DNA from: Rattus norvegicus
Taxonomy: Eukaryota; Chordata; Mammalia; Rodentia; Muridae
Direction of reading: 5' to 3'
Length of the DNA stretch: 64,000 bases
Assembly: GCF_036323735.1 (NCBI RefSeq)
Contig: NC_086019.1
Location: 239,717,602 to 239,781,601, forward strand
Each line of letters starts with the position of its first letter. Within the stretch, counting starts at the first letter, position 1. Positions 9,900-22,859 of this stretch are shown piece by piece. The notes beneath the pieces are model-generated. The model was not told the DNA's origin and did not search any database. It saw nothing but the letters and a program-made list of their open reading frames with translations. The position numbers and the translations under genes were made by a program.

Positions 9900-12800
9900 T
9901 GAGTGTTTGAACAAGTGGGTCTTCCGATTCTCGTGCCTGCTCTTGGGACTCTTTTCCTCCTGCTGGGTTGCCATGCTCAATTTCAATATGATGGGTTTTG
10001 TTTTATCTTATATTTTATTTTGTCACGTTTGGTTGTCGTCTCTTAGAAGTCTTTTCATTTCTTATGAGAGTCAGAAAAGTATTGGGGGAGTGGGGTTGGA
10101 AGGAGTAGACAGAAGGACTGGAAACTACAATCAGGATAGAATGTATGAGAAAAGAATCTTTTTTATTTTTATTTTTTTTAGAATCTATTTTCAATAAAAG
10201 AAAAAATGGAAAAAAGGATTTAGAGATCAGTCTGAATAGAGGCCAATTTTACATTTTATAGTAATCACTTTCATGAGCATTTTCATATCATCCCTCCCAA
10301 TTTCTTTATCTTTTAAGTAACTTAATATTGTGTAAATTATTTGGAAACTACAGATGCATTGCAGCTTGGTGACGTTAGAGCGGAGCCAAGCCTTGAAATA
10401 CAGGTAGAGAAACATGTGTTATGGGACAATACTGCCCCCTACAGGTCATTAGCATGCTTTGGGCAAGACGGGCCCCACCCAACCATCGGACTGTCCTGCA
10501 GCTTGAATCAGACCTGTCCTCTGTTTTCAAAAGGGCTGGAAACAGTGACAAGGCATTTGGTCTCTGTCCACAGTCATCATCACTCATGAAGCTGGTGATC
10601 TGGAGTTAACTCCTAGAGGATGGAAAGCAGGGTGAACCATCAGAGCCCAGAAAAACCACCCTGGGTAAGACAGAAGCCAAAGGGAGCCCGATTCCAGCAT
10701 ACCTCACCTCTGTGCCTAGAAAAGTGCTTAGAATGGGGTCACCAGGCGGACCACTACGGATTCATTCTTAAGCTGTGCTCCTAGAGGAGATGCGCAAGCT
10801 GGATGAAGAGTGGTCTGAGGGAAGGAAGGGCCCAAAGAGAAGCCTCGCTGGACCACGAGAAGAACTAGACACCAGTCCCTACAGTCAAGTTTTTCCCCAT
10901 CTCATTCCAACTTGACTCATCCCCATCTTCTTAACTTAGGCCTCATTTTTCTTTTCTTATTTCTCTGTCCTATTTCCTATGTCCCATTCTGCAGGAGTAA
11001 AGCAAGCAAGGTTCCCAAAGCAAGGCTCCCAAAGGAGTCAGGCTGTTCTATGAATCAGTTTGGCAATTCTGGTAACAAAACCCATGAAGGCCCATAGCAT
11101 GGTCTCTAGAGGATTGGTAGAGCCTGCTAAGCACCATCTCTGCGGTTGGTGAATGTGGGACTGGGAGAGGTGACATTCATATGGTGACTCTGCCCAACAG
11201 TTGCTGATGATGGCAAGGTGAATGGTGGCATGAGTAGATGTCACTTAGATGCTTCCAGACCAAATGGGACTGACCGATCTTATGAGATGATGTTTTGCTG
11301 AGAAGGGAAGCGGTGTCTTGCTGGAGGCTGCCTGGTGAAAGGGAATGTGACGTTTCACTGGAGTGGACACTTGGGAGGACATGTGATGTTTGGAAAACAT
11401 GTAAGGACAACCCAACAATCAGTGAATGGCGGATGCTCTGACACTGCGTAGCCTTGCTTTCTTCTCATCTTTACTTGTGGCAACTTCATAGAGAAAAGAG
11501 GACCAAAGAACTTCTTGCCGGTTGGAGGAGCCTCACAGTTTCTGTGCTGTTACTGCTGATTCGTGTTTGGTGTTTTGCTAGTGGACTGGACCGCAGACAA
11601 CAGAGATTGGAATCTCCCTAAAGAACTACTTCTAAACAGGTCCACGTCCCCCTTGTCCTCTTAGCCATCTTCCTCCCCTAACTTTGGTCAGTGGGCTATA
11701 AGAGAAGTTGAAGCATTTAAGAACCCTTATTAAAGTGGGTTTTGAAAAATATAAGTCCACACCCCCCACTCAGCACGGCCCTTGTCTGGATTCTCACTCC
11801 ATCTCACAATGTCCAACCTCCCAATCCCTTTATCTGGAGTGACCTTCTGATGCTGTACCTGTCTGGCCTTTTCTGGACCCCTTATTTCTTCTGTACCTCA
11901 AGCAAGTTATCAATTGTTTAGTTCATTAATGTCTTATCATAATTGGGATTGCTTTTGTTAATTTGGCTGTTTGCTGTAGGGTCTTAGACTAGGGAGTGAG
12001 CATTGTCAAGGCAAGGACTTAGTCTACCTTTTGTGTCACTATCTCCTGCCCTCTGACTAGTATATGCCATACAGAAGAGTCCTTACATTGAACATGGACT
12101 GCTAACATATGACCTTTGGTCTACCAAGAACAGGTTCCTATTGCCTGAATGGTTGGTGACCACTTGGTGAATGAATGAATGTTCTGAAATTTGAGTTCCT
12201 ACCACTAGGAGCAACAGAAAGTTATAGTGATTTGTGTGCTGTTAGAATTTGCCCTTGTTTTTCCCTTGATCTCTTTTTATTCTAAATCGTTCTCAGACAG
12301 ACCACTGAAATTCTCTAACTACAAATTTTCTTTCATAAAGACATTCTTCTCTATTAAAACAGACAATCTGGGTCAGTTAAATGCAGATTTTTAAAGGCAA
12401 CATTTCTCCAAGACAATTTAGTAAAACAGTAAAATTTATTTGCTTTGGGTTTCACTGAACCATAATTTAGACACATGAAACATTTCCCACTTTAATGCAT
12501 AATTTCATGAGATGTGGTGTTTCCATGACAACACAAAGGCCTTTCTTGCTCTTCTGTCATCGGCTCCCTAGAGCCTGCTCTCTCAGGCAGCTACTGACTT
12601 CCCAGCTATCACACAGGTTTGTTTCCTCTACAGCTCTCCGTTTCAGCATTCTGCCCGAGATCTTGGGTGTCTCTTTGCTTTCCCTCAGCAGTGTTTCTAC
12701 AATGGACCCATATTGCCAATTCTCAGATAATTGCTACCCCTTTGTACCCTTAGATGGAAGGGAGCTCAGGCTTTCTCAAGCTCCTCCAAAGACAGGGGTC

Positions 12801-13235
12801 TTCTTTGGAGGTGAGCGAGAAAGCTTGAAAGCACCAGAAGGTGGTACTGCATCCTGACTGAAGGGCCAGCCTTGTTGGCAGGACCAGTTCATAGCCAGCA
12901 CTGTATTTGCCCACTAAGCAAGCTTGGGTACCAATTGGCATAACTTGTCCGGCCTTCTCAGTTCAGCTGGGATGAGCAGGCTGCTTGACTTGAAGCTGCC
13001 TGAGGGACACATTGGTCAAGAATGTGAAATGTTACTGTCTCCATAGGTGCCAGCAGCACTGGACTTTAGGTACCATGGAGGAACTGCTCCTCCAACGTTC
13101 TTCTTTCTTTCCTTCCCACTTCCTCTTCAACCATTTGTTCAACTCAGACTCTCTGTCACCAGATGGTTATGCCTTGGAAAGGAAAAGGAAAAGCTTGGAC
13201 CATGGAGTCCATTTGTTTCTGAAAATTAATTAACA
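9900..13235. other. No gene recognised; mostly unique-looking sequence
   Basis: No repeat family is clearly visible and the open frames are short (up to about 120 codons), in unrelated frames, and lack any recognisable domain. A CTCF-like motif lies at 10433-10445 and an imperfect (GAAT)n at 12170-12180. The stretch could hold regulatory DNA, but nothing in the sequence proves it. Confidence 0.4.
10433..10445 (-). promoter_or_regulatory. Weak CTCF-like motif
   Basis: The minus strand reads cctgtagggggca, one base off the core CTCF consensus at the third position. It is a motif match only. Confidence 0.3.
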
Positions 13236-13239
13236 GTTA

Positions 13240-13485
13240 ATTTATGTATATTGGTTTGGTTTTCACTGGGGAAGGTGCATATGCCCATGTATGGAGGCCA
13301 GAGGAAAACCCCAGGGGTCCTTCACTGATAGCTAACACTGAGCTTGTGTTTTTGAGACAGTCTCTCACAAGCATGCGGCTCACCCGATTAGGGTAGCCTG
13401 GCTGGCCAGTGAGCCCCAGGGATCTGCCTGTCTCCACTTCCCCAGCCATGGAATTACAAGTCCACATCACCATGTCTGTCTCTCA
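13240..13485 (-). repeat. Old B3/B2-like SINE
   Basis: The layout is typical of an antisense B3: a gcatatgcccatgtatggag phrase, then gaggccagaggaaaacc, a B1-like agacagtctctcac stretch and a closing catcaccatgtctg. It is diverged and boundaries are approximate. Confidence 0.45.
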
Positions 13486-13589
13486 TGAGGTTTGAACAGA
13501 GGCCTTCCACTTGCATGGCACACATTTTATTAACCCAGATGACAGAGTTATTTTCTTGACGCTAGGATAAAATATCCTGACAAGATCAA

Positions 13590-13998
13590 CTGTGCTGGCT
13601 AGCTTTGTGTCAACTTGACACAAGCTAGGGCCATTTGGGAAGAGTACTCTCATTTGAGAAAATGCCTTCATAAGATATGCCTGTGATCGAGTCTGTAGGG
13701 CATTTTCTTGATTAATGGTTGATGTGGGAGGGTCCAGCCCATTGCAGTCAGGGCTGACCTCTGAGCAGGTGGTCCTGGATGGGCATGAGAAAGCAGGCTG
13801 AGCAAGCCATGGAGAGCAAGCCAGTAAACACTGTTCCTCTCTGGCCTCTGCATCAGTTCCTGCCTCCAGGTTCCTGCTCTGAATTCCCTCAGTGATGGGG
13901 TATAGCCTTCAAGTTGTAAGGGGAAATAACTCTTTCCTCCCCAAGTAGCTTTTAGCCATGGGTTTTACCATAGCAAAGAAACCCTAACTAAGACAAAC
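13590..13998 (+). repeat. Common rodent interspersed repeat (tgctggctag family)
   Basis: It opens with tgctggctagctttgtgtca and closes with gaaaccctaactaagac, the two ends of a multi-copy rodent repeat. I recall it as possibly a non-autonomous hAT-like DNA element, unverified. Antisense relatives lie at 35870-36090 and 41530-41930. Confidence 0.6.
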
Positions 13999-13999
13999 A

Positions 14000-15115
14000 A
14001 TGTAGCAGAAATTTCAGGTATTTTGGCCAACAGTTCCAGAGTGATATGGTCCATCATGGTGAGGAAGACAGGGTAGCAAGCAGAGAAGGCACAGCGGTAG
14101 GAGTAGGAAGCCGGTCACAGTATTTGCACATACAGGCTGCAGAACATAAGCAAAAGGTGAGGCTTGGGTATAAAATCTCAAGCCTACCCCTGTTAACCAC
14201 TTCCTTGAAAGGGGTTTTATCTCACACAGGGTGTGCAGCTCTCCCAAACATCATCTGGGAACCAAATATTCAGACAAGTGACTGTGACATTCAAACCACA
14301 GCACTAGCTATCCCCCTACTGAGGAGAGTAATTCAAACTAGGCTTCCCTGCAGGGTCTCTTTTAATGCCTATCTCCTTCTCTGATAAATAGTTCAGAACT
14401 TTTTAGCATATTCTTATTGCCCATTTGCATACTGTGCTTAGGGGGAAGTGAAGGCAATGTCTCTTAGCAGTAGACCTTAGCATCGAGCCTATGTCCACTG
14501 ACGTTTAGCAGCACATTGATCACAGTGTGGATGCAAAACAGTTCTCATGTCCAGTGGAATCAAATTTTATTCTGGAGCCCAACCGCAGTGAGCTCAGCCT
14601 GGAAACACCGGTTCTGCCTTCCCCACATACCATGTTCCGGTGCAGAAATGGTTACATGAAATCTATTATAGTAACAGGGCAAGAAAGCTATACTCAAGGC
14701 ATTCGTTCTTTTATGGCCACAAATATGATAATGTCATTATTGGTCTTTGGAGTGGTAGAAGGTCCAAGTAGGGGTCTAGACTGTCTATTCCAAAAGAATT
14801 TGCCTAATAGTTACAAGGATTGGTTTTAGATCAAACACAGAGGTGGACCATGGATGGCTATTTAAAAAGACTAGAGACAAGATTGTTTAGGTCGGGATCT
14901 GCAACATTCCAGCTCTCCCCAATCACCAGACATTTGGCTAGTCAGCCTTGTAGGATTTTTAACATTGTAGCACCTCCCCACGCCCCCATCCCAGCCTCCA
15001 CCCTCAGCCTGCGGGAATTTAGGATCAGGAAGGAATGGACTAGCTCCTCAGAACAGGTTGAGTTCAGAAGTCAGAGGCTTCCAGGGAGATTTAATTAGCT
15101 TAGCACTGGGTGGCT
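14000..15115. other. No gene recognised
   Basis: Open frames of 77-112 codons occur on both strands but overlap in conflicting frames and show no recognisable domain. I see no repeat family that I can name. Confidence 0.35.
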
Positions 15116-15119
15116 TCTC

Positions 15120-16250
15120 TTTCTACTTAATTAAAGAGATTAACCTCATTCAATGAAGAAATGGTTTATTTTGGCTCACAGTTCTATTGGCTCAACTTTG
15201 AAGAGACGGGTTCCAGTCTCACTGATTCCAGTCTCATTGCAGGCCAGATGACAGGAGTTTGGTCACCTGGTATCTATCTGCAGGCAAGAAGCAAAGAGAG
15301 ATAAATGGTGGTGGCCAGGCACTCCTTTTTCCTTTAGGTGCAGATTCCAGCTCATAAAATTGTGTCACCAACGGGCTGGAGAGATGGCTCAGCCATTAAA
15401 GGCTAGGCTCACAACCAAAAATATAAAATTGTGTCACCAACATTTCAGGCCGGTTTTTTAAACTCAGCCCAACCCAGAAAGTCCTTCACAGATATGCCCA
15501 AAGGCTTATCTGTCAGTTGATTGCAGATTTTATCAGCTAACATCAACAAGTCCATCCCTTGTCAACTTGCCACCCAGAGATACCACTTTTATAGCCACAA
15601 CCTTCCACCTTTATTTAAATGAGCTCATAACAAAAAAACGCACTCAACCCAACTTCAACCCATGGTCTTTAACAGTTCCACCGGAGTTCAAAAGTGTAAG
15701 TGCAGAGCTCTTCAGAGACTGGGGTAATTAACTGGGAGTCCTGTGGCATCAGGAAGAGAGTTACACCCTTGCAGCCTACAAAGGCACAGAGCACACATGC
15801 CTATTCCGAAAGGGGGAATGAGGAAATAGCAAGGGAAGATCAGACCGAAGCCAGACTGAAGCCCAGAGGGTAGACACCAAGCTCTGTGTTTGGCATCTGA
15901 GGTTTGTGAGGAGTCACCCAGGATCCACACCCATCCATCTCTGCTGCCTGCGGCACATCTAGCCTGTCCCTGGGACTGACTCCACTTAAATCATGCAGCT
16001 ATCTTGGCAGACATCTTACCGTCCTGGCATCTCCAACATCCTGGGAGCTCCACTCCAACCTTGGCTTTACCTTCCATGAAGTGGAGTGACCTCAGAGCCT
16101 CTTTCCAGGAGTCCAACCGTGCCTTAGCCAGCTTCTGGAACTTTGGCGAAAGCTTTGTTCTTGCGTTTTCATGCCTATAAAACCAGAACCACATGGACGA
16201 TGCTGCCAAGTTCTGCTGCCAGCTTAAGATGTAGCCTTGTCCCCTTTGAC
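15120..16250. repeat. Probable old interspersed repeat, unclassified
   Basis: The beginning (ggtttattttggctcacagt) and a later atttaaatgagctcataac phrase have the character of rodent multi-copy sequence. I cannot classify it. A mini-B2 (15373-15424) has inserted into it. Confidence 0.35.
15373..15424 (+). mobile_element. 52-bp internally deleted B2-derived element (copy B)
   Basis: Identical in structure to copy A at 3770-3821: B2 A-box head, a short joint, the distal words ggctcacaacc, and an aaaaatat end. It differs by a single base (ccattaa in place of ccgttaa). A perfect 17-bp duplication, aaaattgtgtcaccaac (15356-15372 and 15425-15441), flanks it; the match extends to 19 bp if the terminal 'at' is counted. 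This is an independent insertion of the same short unit. Confidence 0.9.
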
Positions 16251-16254
16251 CACA

Positions 16255-17660
16255 CTTATATCAGTCCCTGTCTGACTCCCAGGGTGACCTAGGGACATAC
16301 TTTTGTAGGCAATTGTTAGGCCATTTCATTTCATGCAGGTTCACAGTTGGAGTGTGCAGGGAACTTCTCCTATTGTCCCAGTGCAGAGCACACGCTTTCT
16401 CTTTAATGGGAGGGGGAGGGGGGCGAATCTCTTTTGAACAATGACAGTCACTTTCCCTGCATCTTCCTTGTCTGATTAACAGGTTAATTTTCTTATTCAG
16501 CTAATGAGCACATAGTAACGAAACGCCTTTCATATCTGGATGCTATGAATAGATTCCTTTACCATCTTAAAGAAGCTAAGACAGGTGGTTGCATATGAAT
16601 GATTAATTTATTCATGTGAAGGGCTCCATAACTAGAAAAGGTTAATTTAAACAAAGCCACATCACAATCATTTTTGTTTATGAACAATTATTTTTTTTCT
16701 AAGCAACAAAATGACTGCCTACAGAGAACATAACTAAAATAATGGTGAATGTTGATTGAATTGAGCAAAGGAAGCAGCATGCTGGTTTTACAGATGTGAC
16801 TCTTAGCTGTGTTTAAATGCTCGTAATGAAACCTACATTGGTGTAATGGTTTCTCTCCTGAGTCGCACAAATGTTTTCCGACCCCTTTGTCTTGAATTTC
16901 CTGCCTGGTAATTATCTTCTTGAGAGAAGGGCACAGTAAATAATAAATCTGTACTGAAGAGTTTATTTTAAAAAGTTCACGAGCTATCTATTTTTAGTAA
17001 ATCTGAAATCTGCAGGAAAATCAGAGGCACTAAACTGATTAAGGAAACTGGGGACAACATATTTAGGGAGCAGAGCCATGCTGGCCTTGAAGACATTAGG
17101 CTCCTCTTCAAGCTCTGCTTCCCTGAAGGTAAGCATGATTGGCCCACAATTATGGTGAATCCTGAGTCGGGTAGCCAGGCAGGACAGCCTGGAGCTGTTT
17201 CTTTTCATAAAGAACTCAGGCGGCAGGGAGCACAGTAGGAATAGACTCTGAGAATAGACTCCCAGGAGACATCTTCAGTGAGACAGCTGTTTATTGGGGA
17301 GGTGGGGGACAAAGACTATTTAATCTTTGGGGAGTGAGTAGGGGCTATCCTGGGATGAGTGCACACCATTGGCTGGGACTAGGGTGCTTGGGATGCCTCA
17401 TTAGCATAAGGCGGAATTCCAGGTGCTGCTGGACATGATCTTATAAGGGAGAAGAAATTTAACTTGGCTACTGGGCTACTTGACCTCCTCTGGTGGAGCA
17501 AAGGTGAGGGCGCAGGTCTACATGTGCCGGGTCATAAAGACCAGGGCAAGGAGAGGAGTAATCCTACTTCTGCCGATCTGAGGATGAAACTTCTGGAGTT
17601 TGAACACACTTCAGCCTCACTCTTGCTCTGGGACCTGGTACTCGGGTCCCGTGGCTCCTG
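16255..17660. other. No gene recognised
   Basis: AT-rich to about 16980, then mixed composition. The region 17220-17460 has a TTTATTGGGGAGG phrase and could be an ERV or L1 remnant, but I cannot support a name. Confidence 0.35.
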
Positions 17661-17673
17661 TTCCCATGATCTA

Positions 17674-17720
17674 TCTTTCTTTCTTTCTTTCTTTCTTTTT
17701 TTTTTTTCTTTCCTTTTTTT
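17674..17720 (+). repeat. (TTTC)n microsatellite / poly-pyrimidine tail
   Basis: A TTTC run merges with poly(T) directly at the 3' end of the antisense L1 that follows. It is probably the expanded A-tail of that L1. Confidence 0.8.
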
Positions 17721-18845
17721 GAAATAGGATTCTTTTTATTTGCATTTCAGATGTTATTCCCTTTCCCGGTTTCCCCGGACATAAGCCCCCTATCCCATTC
17801 CCCTCCCCTTCTTCTATAAGGGTGCTCTCCTCCCCATCCACCCCCTCCTTCTCACCTCCCCCCTTCCCCGACATTCCCCTGCACTGGGGGTCCAGCCTTG
17901 GCAGGACCAAGGGCTTCTCCTTCCATTGGTGCCCAGCAAGGCCATCCTCTGCTACATATGCAGCTGGAGCCATGGGTCTGTCCACGTATAGTCTTTGGGT
18001 AGTGGAGCTCTTGTTGGTTGGCATTATTGTTCTTATGGGGTTGCAAGTCCCTTCAGCTCTTTCAATCCTTTCTCTTAATTCTTCCAAAGGGGATCCCTTT
18101 CTCAGTTCAGTGCTTTGCTGCTAGCATTCGCCACTGTATTTGACATGCTTCCTCTGGCTGTGCCTCTCAGGAGACATCTATATCTGGCTCCTGTCAGCAT
18201 GCACTTCTTAACTTCATCAATCTTATCTAGTTTTGGTGACTGTACATATATGGAATGTATACCTATGTGAGGCAGCCGCTGAATGGCCGTTCCATTCAGA
18301 CTGAAGAGTCTCCATTCCAAACTTTGCCTCCATATCCCCTCCTATGAATATTTTTGTTCTCCCTTTTAAGAAGGAGTGAAGCATCCCCACTTTGGTTGTC
18401 CTTCTTCTTGAACTTCCTGTGGTCTGTGGATTGTATCTTGGGTAATTTGAGCTTTGGGGCTAATATCCACTTATCAGTGAGTGAATACCATGTGTGTTGT
18501 TTTGTGATTGGGTTAGCTCACTCAGGATGGTATTTTCTAGTTCATTCCATTTTCCTATGAATTTCATGAAGTCATTGTTTTTGATAGCTGAGTAATATTC
18601 CACTGTGTAGATGTACCACATTTTCTGTATCCATTCCTCTGTTGAAGGGCATCTGGGTTCTTTCTAGCTTCTGGCTATTATAAATAAGGCTGCTATGAAC
18701 ATAGTAGAGCATGTGTCTTTGTTATATGTTGGAGTATCTTTTGGGTATATGCCCAGGAGAGGTATAGCTGGGTCCTCAGGTAGTGTAATTTCCAATTTTC
18801 TGAGGAACCTTCAGACTGATTTCCAGAGTAGTTTCCCATGGTCTT
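17700..18845 (-). mobile_element. 5'-truncated L1, antisense
   Basis: From left to right on the plus strand: A-tail (as T), L1 3' UTR (17720-18330) and the C-terminal end of ORF2 (18350-18840; minus-strand words for a zinc-knuckle-proximal tail such as CPSTEE-like and YSAIK-like strings). Frames are broken. The same 3' UTR segment is present in sense orientation at 8603-9077. Confidence 0.85.
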
Positions 18846-19324
18846 TCTGCCTCTGTCTCCTGAGTGCAGGAGTTACAGATTTGAACCAGCATTCCAGATC
18901 CTGATGTTTCTTTCCATAAAGATTTTGTTTTTCATATCAAATTTTTTCTTTGCTCTCCTGCTCTCCCAGCTTGCATTCATCTCTCTCCCATATGCTTCTT
19001 TCTTCCTCTATTGTCTTCTTTTACTTACTTGACTCCCTCAAATAATTCCCTGTAAAATTACCTCCTGTCTACATCCTCTTTAGACCATGTACCTCACAAA
19101 TGCAGGGACAGTTGTACTTTGAGCACTGGCTACCACGTCTTGTGAGACTTAGTTTCCAAGGAGAAAAGGCCGCGTGTGAGTTAAAGAGTCTACCAGTCTG
19201 AGGACATGAATAGAGTTATTGTGAACACACATAACAATTACATTAAACCAGTCTGCTTTCATAGTGGAAAGAAAGAAAATTTATATCTCCATGTTTTTAA
19301 GATAAAAGAGGAACTCAGTGAAAT

Positions 19325-19510
19325 TCAAGATTTTTTATTTGTTTGTTTGTCATTTTTCTTTGTTTGGGAAACAAGGTCTCACTTTGTGGCCCCAGTTGGG
19401 TTCAAACTTGCTACATTGACCAGATTAGTCTTGAATTCACAAAGTTCCGCCTACCTCTATCTCCAAAATGCTGGGTTTAAAAGTTTGTATTAGCATACCT
19501 GGCTCTTTTT
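19325..19510 (-). mobile_element. B1-like SINE, antisense
   Basis: A gttt-rich tail is followed by gggaaacaaggtctcacttt and a diverged 7SL-like body ending aaaatgctgggtttaaaag. Moderately diverged. Confidence 0.6.
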
Positions 19511-19639
19511 TTTTTAATAACAAGCATTTATTTTTATTCAATATGTTAAAAGATGGCCTATCAAACACAAAAAATACTAGAATGCATGAGTATTAGAAAA
19601 TATTAACATTGTTGTACAGCATTTCCTATTTTCTTTTTT

Positions 19640-20740
19640 CTTTATTATTATTTTCATTTTTCATTTTTTTGACATTTTTCTCTTTTATTGAATTTTTTTA
19701 ACTTACATTTCAGAGTTATCCCCTTTCCCAGCTTTCCCTCCAGAAACCCACTATCTCCCCCTGCTTCTATGAGGGTGCTCCCTTAACCACCCATTCCCAC
19801 CTCCCCACCTTGACAGTTTCTTACACTAGGGCATTGAGCCTTGACAAGACTTCAAGGGCTTCTCCTCCCATTGATGCCCTACAAAGCCATCCTCTGCTAC
19901 ATATGAGGCTGGAGTCATAGGTCCATCCCTGTGAACTCTTGGGATGGTGGTTTAGTCCCTGGGAGCTCTGGTTGGTTGATATTATTGTTTTTCTTATGGG
20001 GTTGCAAACCCTTTCAGCTCCTTTCCTATTGGAGACCCTGTTCTCAGTTCAATGGTTGGCTTCGAACATCTACCTCTGTTTTTGTCAGGCTCTCACTTTG
20101 CCTCTCAGGAGACAGCTATATCAGGCTCCTGTCAGCACGCACTTCTTGGCATTAGCAATAGTGACTGGGTTTGGTGGCTGTCTATGGGATGGATCCCCAG
20201 GTGGAGCAGTCTCTGGATGGCCTTTCCTTCAGTCTCTGCTCCACACTTTGTCTCCATATTTCCTCCTGTGAGTATTTTTGTTCCCCCTTCTAAGGAGGAC
20301 TGAAGCATCCACACTTTGGTCTTCCTTCTTCTTGAGCTTCATATGATCTGTGAATTGGATCTTGGGTATTCTGAGCTTTTTATCAGTAAGTGCATACCAT
20401 ATGTGTTCTTTTGTGATTGGGTTACCTCACTCAGGATATTTTCTAGTTTCATCCCCATTTGCCTATGAATTTCATGAAGTCGTTGTTTTTGATAGCTGAG
20501 TAGTACTCCATTGCATAGATATACCACATTTTCTGTATCCATTCCTCTGTTGAAGGACATCTGGGTTCTTTCCAGTTTCTGGTTATTGCAACTAAGACTG
20601 TTATGAACATAGTAGAGCATGTGTCTTTGTTATATGTTAAAGCATCTTTTGGGTATATGCCCAGGAGTGTTATATCTGGGTCCTCAGGTAGTACCATGTC
20701 CAATTTTCTGAGGAACCACCAGACTGAGCCATACCCGGCT
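19640..20740 (-). mobile_element. 5'-truncated L1, antisense
   Basis: A second antisense copy of the same L1 3' UTR plus ORF2 C-terminus seen at 17700-18845, with a T-rich start, a 3' UTR to about 20310 and ORF2 to about 20740. The minus frame at 20449-20703 still reads LPEDP, LLGIYPK, CPSTEEW and YYSAIK in sequence, so this copy is less decayed, but it holds only the last ~100 residues of ORF2. Confidence 0.85.
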
Positions 20741-20994
20741 CCTTAAAACAACTAGATTGTTAGCTGTGCTGTGTCTTTAATGACCCCCAAATCTCTTTGC
20801 CTACCTATCCCTGCAAGTGACCCTGAGACCCAAGACATTAAGACCTCCAACACTTCCTTCTCTCTAATCTTTTCTTTTCGATGTTGTTATTGTCATAGAC
20901 TTAAGGACAGCTCTCTCAGCCTAGACTACACACCAACCCCACAAATAGAGCACCTATAGTAACAAATTTTATTTTTTCATTTTACGTTGGCGAA

Positions 20995-21300
20995 AAATAG
21001 TATATATGTGGCTACAGGTTGAGAATCTCCCATCAAACAAAACAAATATCAGAAAAGCTCCAGAGTACAAAACTTTCTGAACATTGACATGATGCCACAG
21101 GCAGAGAATTCTACAACTGACCTTATGTGATGGGCTTAATCATAATGCAAGAAAACTAAAACGCTGTATAAAATCCTATTCAGACTATCTATACAAAGTG
21201 TTTAAACACACATGAATTTATTCTTGGCATGAATCCCATCCTCACAATACTCATTCTCTACATGTAAAGACCCCAAGATAAGAAAAAGATCAAAATAGAA
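20995..21300. repeat. Ancient mammalian interspersed repeat, unclassified
   Basis: Phrases such as aggttgagaatctcccat, tccagagtacaaaacttt and accccaagataagaaaaa resemble a widely dispersed old mammalian repeat. The class is not assigned. Confidence 0.35.
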
Positions 21301-21587
21301 AACATTTCTTGTTCAAGCACTCCTGCTAATGGCTCCTCCTGCATGTAACGGTTAGACTCTCACTTGTCTGTCTGACATGAACCTATTTGTACCTGTATTC
21401 TGAGTTCTGAGTGGTTTCTTCTAGGTTTCTTTGAATTAAAGCCACTTGGCACAGGACTTCCACTGAGCACAGGCCAAGTGACTCTCTCTTCAGGTGGCTT
21501 CTTTACCCTGGACAGAGTACTTTTCATGTTCTGACAGACGTTTTCTGTCTCAGATGCTTGTCATATTGGAGCAAACCATTCCATAAA

Positions 21588-21922
21588 TATCTGTCTTAGG
21601 GTTTTACTGCTGTGAACAGGCACCATGACCAAGGAAACTCTTATAAGGACAACATTTAAATGGGGCTGGCTTACAAGTTCAGAGGTTCAGTCCATTACCA
21701 TCAAGGCGGGAGCATGGCAGCATCCAGGCAGACATGGCGCAGGAGGTGCTGAGAGTTCTACATCTTCATCTGAAGGCTGCTAGCAGAATACTGGGTTCTA
21801 GGCAGCTAGGAGGAGAGTCTTATAGCCCACACCCACAGTGACACACATACTCCAACGAGGCTACACCTCCAAATAGTGCCACTCCCTGGACCAAGTGTAT
21901 GCAAACCATCACAGTGTCTATC
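21588..21922 (-). repeat. Common rodent interspersed repeat, antisense relative of 6600-7014
   Basis: It opens with gtcttagggttttactgctg and closes with tatgcaaaccatcaca, the reverse complement of the ends seen at 6600-7014. It contains the matching gagttctacatcttcatctg and gggagcatggcagcat phrases. Confidence 0.6.
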
Positions 21923-22289
21923 CTTATGTTCTGTTTGACACACCCGCCATAGTGTCGGTCATGATAGTAAAACAATTCATATTCTTTTCTGTTATTGAAC
22001 TTCCTGCTAAGAGCTGTCTTCTTTAGCCTTGAACCTTCAAACTATCTTTAAATTCCTCTGGGGAATCTTAAACTTCAAGCACACTTCCCTTTTTGTCAAT
22101 TCTCATTCCCCAAGTTAGGGATACAGAAATCTTTTTACATCATACTTACATTTTTCTTTCAAAAATGAACACTCACAGGTCCCTGGAAGTGCTCACCACG
22201 TTACCTGTAAGGTGCACGATAAGATTAAACACCCCATACCTGTGAACTCTTTTAACAAGGACGGTTCAGCTTTAAAACACCTGGTGTTC

Positions 22290-22857
22290 ACAATCCTCAC
22301 CAAAACTCCACAGCCGTTCTATGTGTGTTTATTGATCATTATTACTTTCTCTTTAAAGAACTATGTATTCATTTCACATGCCCATTGAGTGTGTTGTTTG
22401 ACTTTGGGGTATTTAATGGGGTTTTGTGCAGTGTTTTATATATTCTAGATATTAACCCCTTTCCTGGCGTGTAGCTGTAAGGACTGTCTCCCATCCTGTA
22501 GGCTGTCTGTTCACCCTGCTGATAGTATTCCTTTGTTGTGTAATCTCATCTGTGGGTTCCTGGGACTGCTGCATGTACTTTCAGGATTGTATGCAGGATG
22601 TGTTATCTATACCTGTGTCCTGAACTGTTTCCCTATATATCTTCCTTCAGCCATTTCAATGAATCCAGTTATAAGATAAGGTCTTTAAACTTTAAGTTAA
22701 ACATGGTTTTTATGTAGGCTGAGAAGTGTGGACTCAATCTCATTCCCCTGCAGGCAGAAGACAGCCAGTTTTCCCAGCACTCTTTGTTGAGAATGCTGCC
22801 CCCCATGTTTTTTGATACTTTTGTCAAAAATTGGGTGTCCATGCTCCCAGTCACGAT
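22290..22857 (-). mobile_element. L1 ORF2 fragment, antisense
   Basis: The minus strand reads like the distal half of L1 ORF2 (connection to C-terminal region), with stops. It lies head-on to a plus-strand L1 beginning at about 22860; the two overlap in the part of ORF2 they represent, which argues for two separate copies. Confidence 0.65.
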
Positions 22858-22859
22858 AA

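Noticed and set aside
14527..15098. Two adjacent plus-strand frames (100 and 92 codons)
   Set aside because: Different frames, no recognisable domain, no evidence of splicing or retroposition.
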